A stretch of 64,000 bases of DNA, taken from positions 35,379 through 99,378 of the forward strand of contig MPNW01000350.1 of assembly GCA_011800805.1 (NCBI GenBank), in the 5' to 3' direction. The DNA comes from Hirudo medicinalis. Lineage: Eukaryota > Annelida > Clitellata > Hirudinida > Hirudinidae. The notes under the pieces are model-generated. The model had not been told where the DNA came from. It saw only the letters and a list, made by a program, of their open reading frames with translations, and did not search any database. A program made the translations under genes and the position numbers. Below are positions 24,901-35,081 of the stretch, in pieces (the first letter of the stretch is position 1; each line of letters begins with the position of its first letter).

Positions 24901-27900
24901 CATGGAATTTTGTATCCGCATATGATTATGGAGATCAGGAATAAGTTGCTGGAAGAATCCAAAGAATTTGTGGTGAAAGCATGTTGTAGAAAACTGTACG
25001 GATGGTTGAAAGTGGCTCCATACCAGGTGGACCAACCAATCGATGATGACGATGAAGATTTTGATACTTCACATGGTCTCAGGATCATGGGCATAGCTTA
25101 TTCAGATTTAAGGTAATATTTGCTAATATTGCGTATTTGTTGGTAGAATGTTTCACTAAGTTGAGTTACGTTTTTAGCGATGAGTCTTCGTATGCTGCTA
25201 TCATTGATGGTGATGGGGAAGTGATTGACTATTTGAGATTGTCACACCTATGCAAGAAAAAGAATAGTTATAGAAAAGATGAAACAGAGCTCAAGGTATG
25301 CAATTGCCTTATGCAAGTATTGCAAAAACTTTTAAATTAACATTGTTATATGTTTGATCAGGAGAGTGATTTGAATCGCATCAAGGACCTGATCGTCACA
25401 AAGAAGCCGCACGTAATTGCCGTTGGAGCAGAATCCAGAAAGGTGCTGATGCTCGTCGATGACTTGAAATCCATTGTTTCTGCTCTCGAACAAGAACAAC
25501 AGATTGCCCCTATCAGTGTAGAAATTGTTGATAATGAGCTTTCAAGAGTATATGCAGCATCTAAGAAAGCAGAGGTTAGTTTCAAACAATACTGAGTTGA
25601 AAAAGTGAATGAGTCGTTGAGATTGAATTGTGATTATTTGTGTTTTGTTGTAGCATGACTTGAAAGAATACCCTCTGATGCTCCGACAAGCTGTTTCAAT
25701 TGCAAGGAGGCTGCAGGACCCTCTCATTGAGTTCTCACAATTGTGCAATCCAAATGAAGACATAATATCTCTTAGATTCCATCCTCTTCAGGTGAGATCT
25801 TACATTTTATTGATTCATAAACAATTCTTGCACGACCAATCATAACATCACAAATGAATTAAATCTTGAAATCTTCTACTTGCTTTCAGGAATATGTCAG
25901 CAAAGACGCACTGCTGAACAACTTGTANACTTGGAGTTCGTCAACCGAGTCAACGAAGTAGGAGTGGATCTCAACAGGTGCATTGCTCACCCTCACACTG
26001 CTAACTTGATCCAATTTGTTTGTGGTTTGGGTCCAAGAAAGGGCTATTATTTGCTAAAGGTTCGTTAGCATGGATATCTTTAATGCATGAAAACCTTCTA
26101 TTTACTTATTATTTCTATTTGTAAAGTTATTCTCGTGATTATTTCTAGATCCTGAAACAGAGCAACAGCGCTTTAGAAAATAGGATTCAGCTCGTCACCA
26201 ACAATTACACAGGAATGGGTCCAAGAGTTTTCATAAATTGTGCCGGATTTGTGAAAATCAATGCTTCATCAATAGTTGATGGGTTAGTTAATTAATTAAC
26301 AAGTGATGAAAGTTTATTTCTAATTATATATATATATATATATTACGTTACAGAAACGAGGGCACCATGGAAGTTCTCGATGGTTCAAGAGTTCATCCAG
26401 AATCCTATGAACTGGCGAGAAAGATGGCAGTTGATGCATTGGAATGTGATGATGACAATAATGCAGCAGCCGTTGAGGAAATTTTAGAGAATCCAGAGAG
26501 GCTGAAAGAATTGGATCTTGATGCCTTTGCCATTGCATTAGAGAAAATGGTAAGCGACATTTACTATTTTTAAAATTAATTTTAAATCAAATAATGGTTT
26601 GTGGAATTATTCACAGGAATTCGGAAACAAACACGCTACGTTGTATGACATTCGAGCTGAACTAACTCTGATGTACAAGGAAATGAGGACACCTTATCGA
26701 AGTCCTTCCTTGGAGGAAACGTTCAACTTACTGACCAAGGAAACTCCAGAAACATTTTATATAGGTTTGCTAACAATTAATTCGATTGTATTCCAAGACT
26801 ATTTCTTTTTAATTTGATTGACTGGAAACCTATTTCAATTTTAGGGAAATTGGTAAGCTGCAAAGTAATTGGCATTGCTTACAAGAAGCCCAGAGCAGAT
26901 CAAAAGGAAAGAGCCAATCCTGTTCGAAGTGAAGGAACAGGATTTTGGCAATGTCCATTTTGCCAGAAAAATGATTTCTTTGAGTTGTCTGATGTAAGTC
27001 GAGGTACTGCAATTCGCAAAATGGCGTTACAATCTTAAACCAACAAATTGTGATTTTAGGTAAGATTTCACTTCGGCATTTGTCAAGGACATCCAGCTGG
27101 TGTCAAGACGATACTTGACAATGGTGTCAGTGGCTTCATTCCTCTCAGGCTCCTCAGTGACAGCCATGTTTCACACCCAGAGGAAAGAGTAAAAGTGAGA
27201 TGAAATATTTCTATATTTTTATGANNNNNNNNNNNNNNNNNNNNNNNNNNNNNNNNNNNNNNNNNNNNNNNNNNNNNNNNNNNNNNNNNNNNNNNNNNNN
27301 NNNNNNNNNNNNNNNNNNNNNNNNNNNNNNNNNNNNNNNNNNNNNNNNNNNNNNNNNNNNNNNNNNNNNNNNNNNNNNNNNNNNNNNNNNNNNNNNNNNN
27401 NNNNNNNNNNNNNNNNNNNNNNNNNNNNNNNNNNNNNNNNNNNNNNNNNNNNNNNNNNNNNNNNNNNNNNNNNNNNNNNNNNNNNNNNNNNNNNNNNNNN
27501 NNNNNNNNNNNNNNNNNNNNNNNNNNNNNNNNNNNNNNNNNNNNNNNNNNNNNNNNNNNNNNNNNNNNNNNNNNNNNNNNNNNNNNNNNNNNNNNNNNNN
27601 NNNNNNNNNNNNNNNNNNNNNNNNNNNNNNNNNNNNNNNNNNNNNNNNNNNNNNNNNNNNNNNNNNNNNNNNNNNNNNNNNNNNNNNNNNNNNNNNNNNN
27701 NNNNNNNNNNNNNNNNNNNNNNNNNNNNNNNNNNNNNNNNNNNNNNNNNNNNNNNNNNNNNNNNNNNNNNNNNNNNNNNNNNNNNNNNNNNNNNNNNNNN
27801 NNNNNNNNNNNNNNNNNNNNNNNNNNNNNNNNNNNNNNNNNNNNNNNNNNNNNNNNNNNNNNNNNNNNNNNNNATACTTGACAATGGTGTCAGTGGCTTC

Positions 27901-29347
27901 ATTCCTCTCAGGCTCCTCAGTGACAGCCATGTTTCACACCCAGAGGAAAGAGTAAAAGTGAGATGAAATATTTCTATATTTTTATGAAGAAATTTTAAGA
28001 CGAAAATTTAATTTCAGATGAATATGATGATCACATGCAGAATATCCAAGATTGACATAGAAAGATTCCAAGTTGAATTGACATGCAAATCTTCCGATCT
28101 TCTTGACCATGACCACAAGTGGAAGTAAGAATTCTTTGCTATTTTCCAATTTATTAATTACAGCTTGCATAGAAATTACTGTTGTCCGTGGTGGTGTCCG
28201 CTGCCAAAAATGTTTGAACATTTCATGAGATTAAAGCAAAATAGGCTGGTTCTCAAACAGATGGTCATAAAATATTAACTTCATTATTTTGAACTTCAGC
28301 TTAAAGTTGGATTCGCATTACGACCATTCAACAGAAAGGGAAGATAAGAAACTGACTGAGATAAAACTATTAAAAAAACACAACAAGGTTGTTACCTTAA
28401 CATGCAACTTTAATTTCTTTGTCTTCAACTCAAACAACTTTATAACTTGTTACGAACTTTTATCTTTTTCAGCTTATATCAAGCGAGTCATTGCTCATCC
28501 TTCCTTCCAAAACATAGATTTTCAGTCGTGTGAGAAGCAGATGGAATGCTTAGAACAAGGGGATGCCATTATTAGGCCAAGTAGTAAGGTAGGATGTTGA
28601 TTTGCAAATGTTCTGGTCTATCAGAATTTTGTATATATATTGACTTTTATTCAGGGGTCAGATCATCTTACTCTGACATGGAAAGTTGGTGAAGGTGTTG
28701 TACAGCATGTCGACATCAGGGAAGAGGGTAAATCTAATCCTTCATGTCTGGGAAAAAGTCTGCATATCGGAAGCGAGGTTTGCTTTTTAAATATTTTTAA
28801 ATATAACATCATTGCATCCAAAAAAAAAAAATTATCAAGTTGGTTCAATTCTTTCTTTAACAGTCATTCGAAGATCTTGATGAAATTATTGCGAGATATA
28901 TCCAACCAATGGCATCATTTGCCAGAGATATAATGGAATACAAATATTTTTTGAAACTTCATCACATAAACATGGACAACAGGGATTTCATTGAGAAAAG
29001 CATTAATGAAGAAAAAAGAGTCCAACCAAACAGGTTTGAATAGTTTATTCTTTTGTTACATGCATATTCATATTTGATGGAAACATTGCACTCTGATGTT
29101 CATTATATTTTTTGACTTCAGGATTCCATATTATTTTTCCATAAGCAAAACTTTGCCAGGAAAATTCCTGCTGTCATTCCTGCCTAGGCGAACAACCATC
29201 CATGAGTACGTCACAGCAACTTCTGACGGCATCAGATATAGAGGAAAGATGTTCCAATCCCTACCTAAATTGATAAAATGGTTCAAGGAACATTGTGGAG
29301 ATCCTATGCCAAGTATGGGAATGTCGGAGGGACTAACTAGGTATTAA
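21939..29347 (+). CDS. SUPT6H: Transcription elongation factor and histone chaperone SPT6
   Basis: Twenty-seven exons, first 21939-22032, last 29122-29347; about 1,453 aa after two one-base corrections (human 1,726). In order: acidic N-terminus with [16 protein letters not shown]; the Spn1/nucleosome-binding part (FERFQLRS-type, [12 protein letters not shown]); the helical core and HtH; the YqgF-like domain ([11 protein letters not shown] ... [10 protein letters not shown]); HhH ([14 protein letters not shown]); death-like domain ([20 protein letters not shown]); S1 domain ([19 protein letters not shown]); and tandem SH2 ([39 protein letters not shown]), ending [12 protein letters not shown]6 rides with RNA polymerase II, binds histones H3-H4 and reads the Rpb1 linker through tSH2. 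The Ser/Thr/Pro-rich C-terminal tail of animal SPT6 is missing or in an unseen exon after a possible donor (AG|GTATTA, 29341-29342). Exons 16 (N at 25927) and 23 (A7 run at 28372-28378) are each one base short. Confidence 0.96.
23407..23635. other. Assembly artefact: 114-bp tandem duplication around a single N
   Basis: 23407-23520 (end of SPT6 exon 7 and start of its intron) is repeated base for base at 23522-23635, with one N between. Two contig ends sharing a 114-base overlap were evidently joined without merging. The true locus should have one copy, and the duplicated exon piece should not be annotated as a second exon. Confidence 0.9.
27111..27987. other. Assembly gap with duplicated 114-bp flanks
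   Basis: A run of N (27225-27873) lies between two identical 114-base copies, 27111-27224 and 27874-27987, covering part of SPT6 exon 21 (S1 domain) and its intron. No protein sequence is missing: exon 21 (27060-27194) joins in phase to exon 22 (28018). The gap is thus probably spurious and the locus nearly 760 bases shorter than shown. Confidence 0.88.
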
Positions 29348-29637
29348 GAAGAAGGGAAATGTGTCAAATGTCTTAATAAATATAATCCGGCTACTTTGTT
29401 TTAAGGCTTATTTTGAAAATAAAAAAGAATTATTTGTAATTCAGTTTGTTTTCTCCATTTGCAACACATTCCTAAACTTGGATCCTGGGGGAGAAGCACT
29501 CCTTCATGGTAACATAAAATGTTTATTGTCTTGTCTTGATTAAAAATCTGTTTATGTTTGGATTAATGGTAAAATTGTATCATTAGTCAATGTGACGTGT
29601 TTTGCCCAAAGAGCCTTTCACTACACAAGTTCGAATT

Positions 29638-29982
29638 TGTAGATTGCTCGGAGACACTCGAACAATAGAAATCTTTATTCGTTAAAAAAAAACAACAAAA
29701 CAAAACAATAACAATACTATATGACGACACTGCGGTGACGACCGACCCTGTCTCTGTGCCTGGCCTATATATATGTACAGTTAATGATAATGATTATGCG
29801 CCTGAATACCCAGGCTTTGTGGCTCGAACAAAGAAAAAAAATAAAATAAAGTTCCACGTTAACAAAAGAATTGCCGCGCACGAGTCGCGACGGTGAGCTC
29901 ACAGGCTACCGGCGTGACATTCACAAGACAGTCCACTAAAGAAATACAAATGACCTAAGCCACTATAGACCATCCTCCAACA
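29638..29982 (-). mobile_element. Solo LTR-like element
   Basis: On the minus strand it begins TGTTGGAGGATGG (29982 downward) and ends CAATCTACA (29638). It contains a TATA motif (ACATATATATAGGCC, about 29777-29763) and AATAAAG near the end, then the GTTCGAGTGTCTCCGAGC R/U5-like part. TG...CA ends, promoter and polyadenylation signal in the right order fit an LTR of about 345 bases (Ty3-like start). No internal gag/pol region lies beside it and no clear 5-bp target duplication was seen, so its edges are provisional. Confidence 0.6.
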
Positions 29983-30780
29983 CCTCTTACGTTATCATTA
30001 GTATAAAAAAGAAACTCACAAATTCTTCCAAAATACTTCTCAAAACATGGCAAAATAGCAATTGCCCGACCCATGGAATTTTTTTTTTGAAGGAAGGAAA
30101 AGTTTTATTCTTTACCATAAATAACAAACATGGGCGTTAAACGTTGGGGTCATTCTTAAAGGAAGCATTTTTCTTTTGATTTTTCCTTCAGCTCTTCGAC
30201 TGATGAGTTTAAAAAATCGTCAGATCATTTTGGAGAATTTGCTGCAGTTTGCCTTTCCTTGACATTACATGGCATAACTGGTAAGGAGCCTTTCATAAAC
30301 AATTCGAATACTTGTGACCTAGAAGAGGAAATGCATGCGATGTTTTACCTTAATTATGAATTATTTGTGATGATCTTCTCCAGACAAATATAAATTTCCC
30401 GCTCAAATATCCATTTTTAACTATTTTACCACAATATCTTTTTTAATCAAATTATAAAAACGCTATTTGTTATGTTTTATAATTTAAAATGTTAAGAAAT
30501 TATTTCATTATAAATTTGACTTGCTGGATGAAATGTAATTAATTCTATTTATATGTTAATTAACTTTTATTCTGTAACTTTTGTTTATGTCAGTCAAATA
30601 CTCTTACGCCGCGGCAAATCTGCGCAGGAATTGTTTGATCAAACTTTATAGTCTGCAGTTTGTCAATATACATTTTTATTGCACCAAATGTTTGCATGCT
30701 AAATTGCATTTGTACCGTAAATTGGTAAACGCATATTATTTTGACATTGCTCTTAATTAGCAAATATAACTGCAGCTTCA
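29983..30780. other. Spacer between SPT6 and HIRIP3, possible orphan exon
   Basis: 30191-30281 looks like an exon: polypyrimidine tract plus CAG before CTCTTCGACTGATGAG and a GTAAGG donor after ACTG, with one open frame (STDEFKKSSDHFGEFAAVC). It fits neither the SPT6 end nor HIRIP3 by homology. It could be an untranslated 5' exon of HIRIP3, an SPT6 3' alternative exon, or chance. Confidence 0.3.
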
Positions 30781-33404
30781 ATGGATGAATTTATCAGACA
30801 ACTTTTTGAAAAGGAAGATTTCAGGTTAGATTGGGAAAGTAAATTTGCTTTTTATGTTATTTTCTTATTTATTTTCTTTGTTAGGAATCTTACAATAAGG
30901 ACGATTAGAGAGAAATATGAAGAAGAAATTGGTGATGAACTGAATAGTGAGCAAAACAAATTGCTGAAGGAGATGGTCGATGTCATTTACACAGAAAAGG
31001 TATTTTGCATTCATTCTGTATTTAAGTTGCTCAAAACTAAGAGCTAATTCAACAGATGAATGAAAATGATGGGGACCAAACAGATGCTGATAGCGATGAT
31101 TCTTTGGAAAAGAAGAGTTCAACAACAACCAAAAAGAGAAAGAGGAAACAGATTGAAAGCTCAGAAGAAGAAGATAGTAGTGGTGATGATGGTTGTTCTT
31201 CCCCTGTGAAAAAGAGATCAAAGAATAGTCCTGGACAGAAGTCCAGACCTCTTAAAAAGAAAACTCTTAAGAAGGCACAGAGGGATGTTGATGATGAACT
31301 GAGTGACAACACTGAGGATGACAAAGACAAGGCAAACAAGAAAAAGAGCAGTGCAAGAAAGAAGCCACAAAAACTGAAAACAAATCCTACCAAAACCACT
31401 AAAGCATCAAAAAAAGTGAGTGAATAATTGTGTAGTTCAGACCTTTAAAAGTAATTTTGTTAAAATGTCATGATAATGTCATCTGTATTTATTATTAACA
31501 ATGCATTACTATTCTTAATGAGGTAAAAATGTTATCAGGTTCTAAGCCTGCATGCTTTACTGATTCAGTTTTGCATGCACTTTACGATAGCACTTTCGGT
31601 ACATGTGAATCAATGGCATTTATTTTAACAAAATGAAAGGAACATAAAATAATCGATTATGTTTAGTTACATTCATGATTTTTATTTTATTATCTTATTT
31701 ATATGTTATTGCTATGGTCAGCCAGAGGAAGTAAAATTGATTTGCTGGGATCTATTTTTTTTTGTGATAAAATGTCTACAAACCATTCCATAAACTTACT
31801 ATAGTGCATTTAGTGATGCCATTGATAAAATAAATCATAAATTGCTGGAAATGTAATGCATTGTCATGATATTTGTTCTTATAAATTATAACAGAAAACT
31901 GTTACAAGTGATGAATCAGTTGGTGAAAAGTCTGATGATGACAATGGTGATGACGACGATGATGATGATGTCAAAACAGGGAAGGCTGAGGTTGGACATT
32001 TGTTCACTGACTGAACAGTTTCATTTATCCAATGATATTTGTTGTGATTACCTCCATTTTATCACTTAATTAATCAGTTATTAGTAATGATTATTATCAT
32101 CATTGATGTCAACTAATAGTTACATGGAAGCATTGATCACTCATGACTGATGCCTTGTTTGGGACCTTTGACAACTTCTTTGCAACTGATTTTCATTTTA
32201 AATTGATATTCAGAGTGCAAAACAAGGTAGTGATGGTGATGATGATGATAATGATGATGATGGCAGTAAAGAGGAGAATAAACTGAATGAAAGTGAACAT
32301 AAGAAGGTGAGTTGATTTTCACCAAATTATTTGTGAGGACCTGTGCTCGACTGTTTTTATGTAACAACCAATCCTTCAATGATTACATGATTCATTGTCA
32401 TGCTAATTACTGATAATTAGGTGACTTGTTATCATGCTAATCATGTCATTATTGATTCTTTTCATCACAAGTCGCTGGATTCCTCGAGTGACGACAGTGA
32501 CAAGGAAAAGTCAAAGAAAGGAAAAACAAGGAAACGAAAGAACTTAAAGACCAAAACAAGTGAAAATAGCAAGAAAGTGGTTTGTATGCGATTGATATTC
32601 GATGCACCGGTTTAAAAATTAATTTTATTTTCAGCATTGAAACATCACTTTTGTTCTTCCTGCTTGTGAATTTTGATGCGTTTTGCTTTCTTCGTTGGGT
32701 TGCCTCATAATTTTCGAGCATTATTTGTTAAGTCTTTATTATTGTTGCTAATTTAACATTCACAATTAAAAGCTTATAACTAATCTTTGAGACTTAAACA
32801 ATATCATTAATTCAGAGCAAACAAGAAGAGAAATCTAAGCAGTTGAAGTATTACGAGAAGATTGCCAGAGCATGTGGAGTGATGCCCGTCGGGATGAGGT
32901 ACAAAACGACTTTCAAGTCGTGCTCCTCTGAATCCGATCGCATCGACAAGTTGAAGCAGATTCTGAGAGATGCAGGGATGACAGGTTCTTAAAGCTATCC
33001 CACAATTTTTTATCCTCACGAACTTAAAAGTTATTCGCTCACAGTCATTTTGAGAACATCTCAAAAACTGATTTTTGTTTTGTTCAGGCAGGATAAGCAT
33101 GGAAGAGGCTGAGAAGTTGAAACTGAAACGAGAAGCAGCAGAACTGGGAATGGACAACATCATCAGCACGGAAGGTCCGAAAGCAGCTTCAGTCTTAGCC
33201 ACAGCATGACAGAGGACGGAATTCATCACTCACTGTAATCACATCAACAATTTTTCCATTTTAGGTCGCAGCCGGAGAAATGTCTTCAGTGTCTACTCGA
33301 CCAATGAATACAAACCTGTCCCCAAGGAAGGACCAGAAGTTCCCTTGAAAGAGCAGCTGTCGAAACTCAAGAACATCGTGGATTCGGAAGATGATTCAGA
33401 CTGA
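30781..33404 (+). CDS. HIRIP3: HIRA-interacting protein 3 homologue (H2A-H2B chaperone)
   Basis: Nine exons (30781-30824, 30885-30999, 31056-31415, 31895-31990, 32214-32306, 32472-32576, 32816-32984, 33088-33174, 33265-33404) join in phase to 402 aa. The N-terminal helical module (MDEFIRQLFEKEDFRNLTIR then EKYEEEIGDELNSEQNKLLK) matches the HIRIP3 start. The middle is lysine/serine/aspartate-rich and disordered, with GAT-repeat-encoded poly-Asp. The C-terminal conserved domain follows (KYYEKIARACGVMPVGMRYK, IDKLKQILRDAGMTG, MEEAEKLKLKREAAELGM), and the acidic end LKNIVDSEDDSD corresponds to the CHZ-like histone-binding motif. In mammals HIRIP3 binds HIRA, is a CK2 substrate and chaperones H2A-H2B. 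Several Ser-Asp/Glu-Glu sites would suit CK2. It lies 1.4 kb downstream of SPT6 on the same strand. Confidence 0.9.
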
Positions 33405-35081
33405 TTTCTTGCAGCCTGCTCAATGACTGTTTTTTGCTGATATTTTTTTCATATTTCTTAAAGTGCTATTGAACAGTCTGACTTCACACATTTATTTGGA
33501 TGTTTGTTAACAAAGATTGAAAACTCTTGTTGAGTCCCAATGAAATCCTCAATGACTCCTTCTCTGAGCATTTTGGCCCTTGAAATATCTTTACATTCTC
33601 CTTGGGTGGGGCTGGGCCAATCAGGCGGGGATACCATTAGTCAAACACGAACTTCTCTTGAAGGCCGATTTCCGTTGCTCATATGCCACAAGTTAATTTA
33701 CGAATTTCATGATGCAACGATTCAAGGTGTCTTTCCCATTGCAAAGGCTGCAAGCTCTCTGGAGAGGGGAGTTGGTCATAGGTGGTTCATGTGCCCTGGG
33801 GCATGTTCCAGTTTTCTTTCCATGTTGTGGTTTGCTGGAGAGTTTCAAACCAATGGTCCATCAACCCTGCTGGGCCTGCTACACAATCTTTGTGACTCTT
33901 GTTCTCCACCTTTCTTCTCTTCTGAATTATAAGTGCAGATTTGACAGCTTGGGTTGCTTGAGACCACCTTGTCTTGTTGTATGACTCCATCCAAAACTGT
34001 GACAGCCGACCTGGGTATGACCCCTCATTTCCTCAAAGGACAGTTCTTCCTGTGTTTTGTCTCTCTGGGCATTAAACTTTCTGCTTGATCTGATTGTCTT
34101 CAGTGGCATGACTTCACATACTCTGGGTTCTGCTGAAGTATTTAACATCCACTGTGTCCTTATCTTGCCAATCTTGCATTCCTAAAAGATAGACATAAAT
34201 GGCAGCCTAATCTTGGAATTCCTGCTGTACAGCATGACCGATGTCAGGCCCAGCAGCAGCCCAAGCCATTTACTGTAGAATCGATGTAATTTCTATTCAA
34301 ATGCCTTCACTGCAGGTTGACCAATCTCATAGATCATCATTGTCAATGGCCACACCAATCTTGGAAGCACAAACTGGAGAATCCAAGTCTTCCTGCCAGA
34401 GGAGTTTTGTCAATCACCTCTAGATCCTCTCCTGACATTCTGCTTCTAATGAAGGCGTCAACTAGCTGGCCCCACCGGCAAGGGAAGTGTCAAACTCAGT
34501 CAGGAGTTTCACTGATTGTACTGTTAGCTTGGGAATTCTTTGGTCTGCAATGCAAAGGATGCATTGCTGCAGATGATTCCTCTTGTCAGTTAAACTTCTG
34601 GACTATGTTAGCTTGAAAGCCATTCTGCACTATTGCAGCACCTCATCCAATTTCAGCAGTCTTTTGAACAGCCTTCTGTTCATAACAAAGTGGTTTTGTC
34701 CTGAGGACTTTGATTGAAGGCATGTAGACACCTTTACCAATGTACATCTCTGGAGCTTGTGACCCGGCTATGTTGAGGATGGTCTGCACAACCATTACGA
34801 AGAAAGATTGCGCATCCCATGGCAATCCTGAACTGGAGTGGAATCCACAATGTTGTGAGAACCTTCATCCAGAATCACAACTGGAACCCAATGAAGTAGT
34901 CCTTTTTTTTTACAACTTAACCAGTTTTAGCATTTGACACAATTTGGAGGCTGAAGAATTTTGTACCTGGTTTTCAGTCACTGTTTCAGCCACAAATCAA
35001 GCTATGAGAATACATTCTATTACATTCTAGGACTTATAAAACAATTCAAAAATTAATTGTTTATGCATTATAATGATACAA
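33405..35081. other. Higher-GC block with broken open frames, probable decayed mobile element
   Basis: From about 33530 to 34900 base composition is clearly richer in G+C than the surrounding intergenic DNA. Both strands carry medium open frames (for example 33540-33932 plus, 33787-33990 and 34643-34825 minus) interrupted by stops. Minus-strand pieces such as AVKSALIIQKRRKVENKSHK and DLEVIDKTPLAGRLGFSSLC look protein-like but match nothing I can name. It lies downstream of both HIRIP3 and the unrecognised minus-strand gene, whose 3' untranslated regions may overlap it. Confidence 0.4.

Noticed and set aside
27200..27955. Long frames across the N gap
   Set aside because: Composed of unknown bases; artefacts of the gap.
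31049..31399. 116-codon minus-strand Ser/Phe/Leu-rich frame
   Set aside because: Antisense of the lysine/serine-rich HIRIP3 exon 3; low complexity.
33540..33932. 130-codon plus-strand frame
   Set aside because: No recognisable domain, overlapping frames on both strands, lies in a decayed block.
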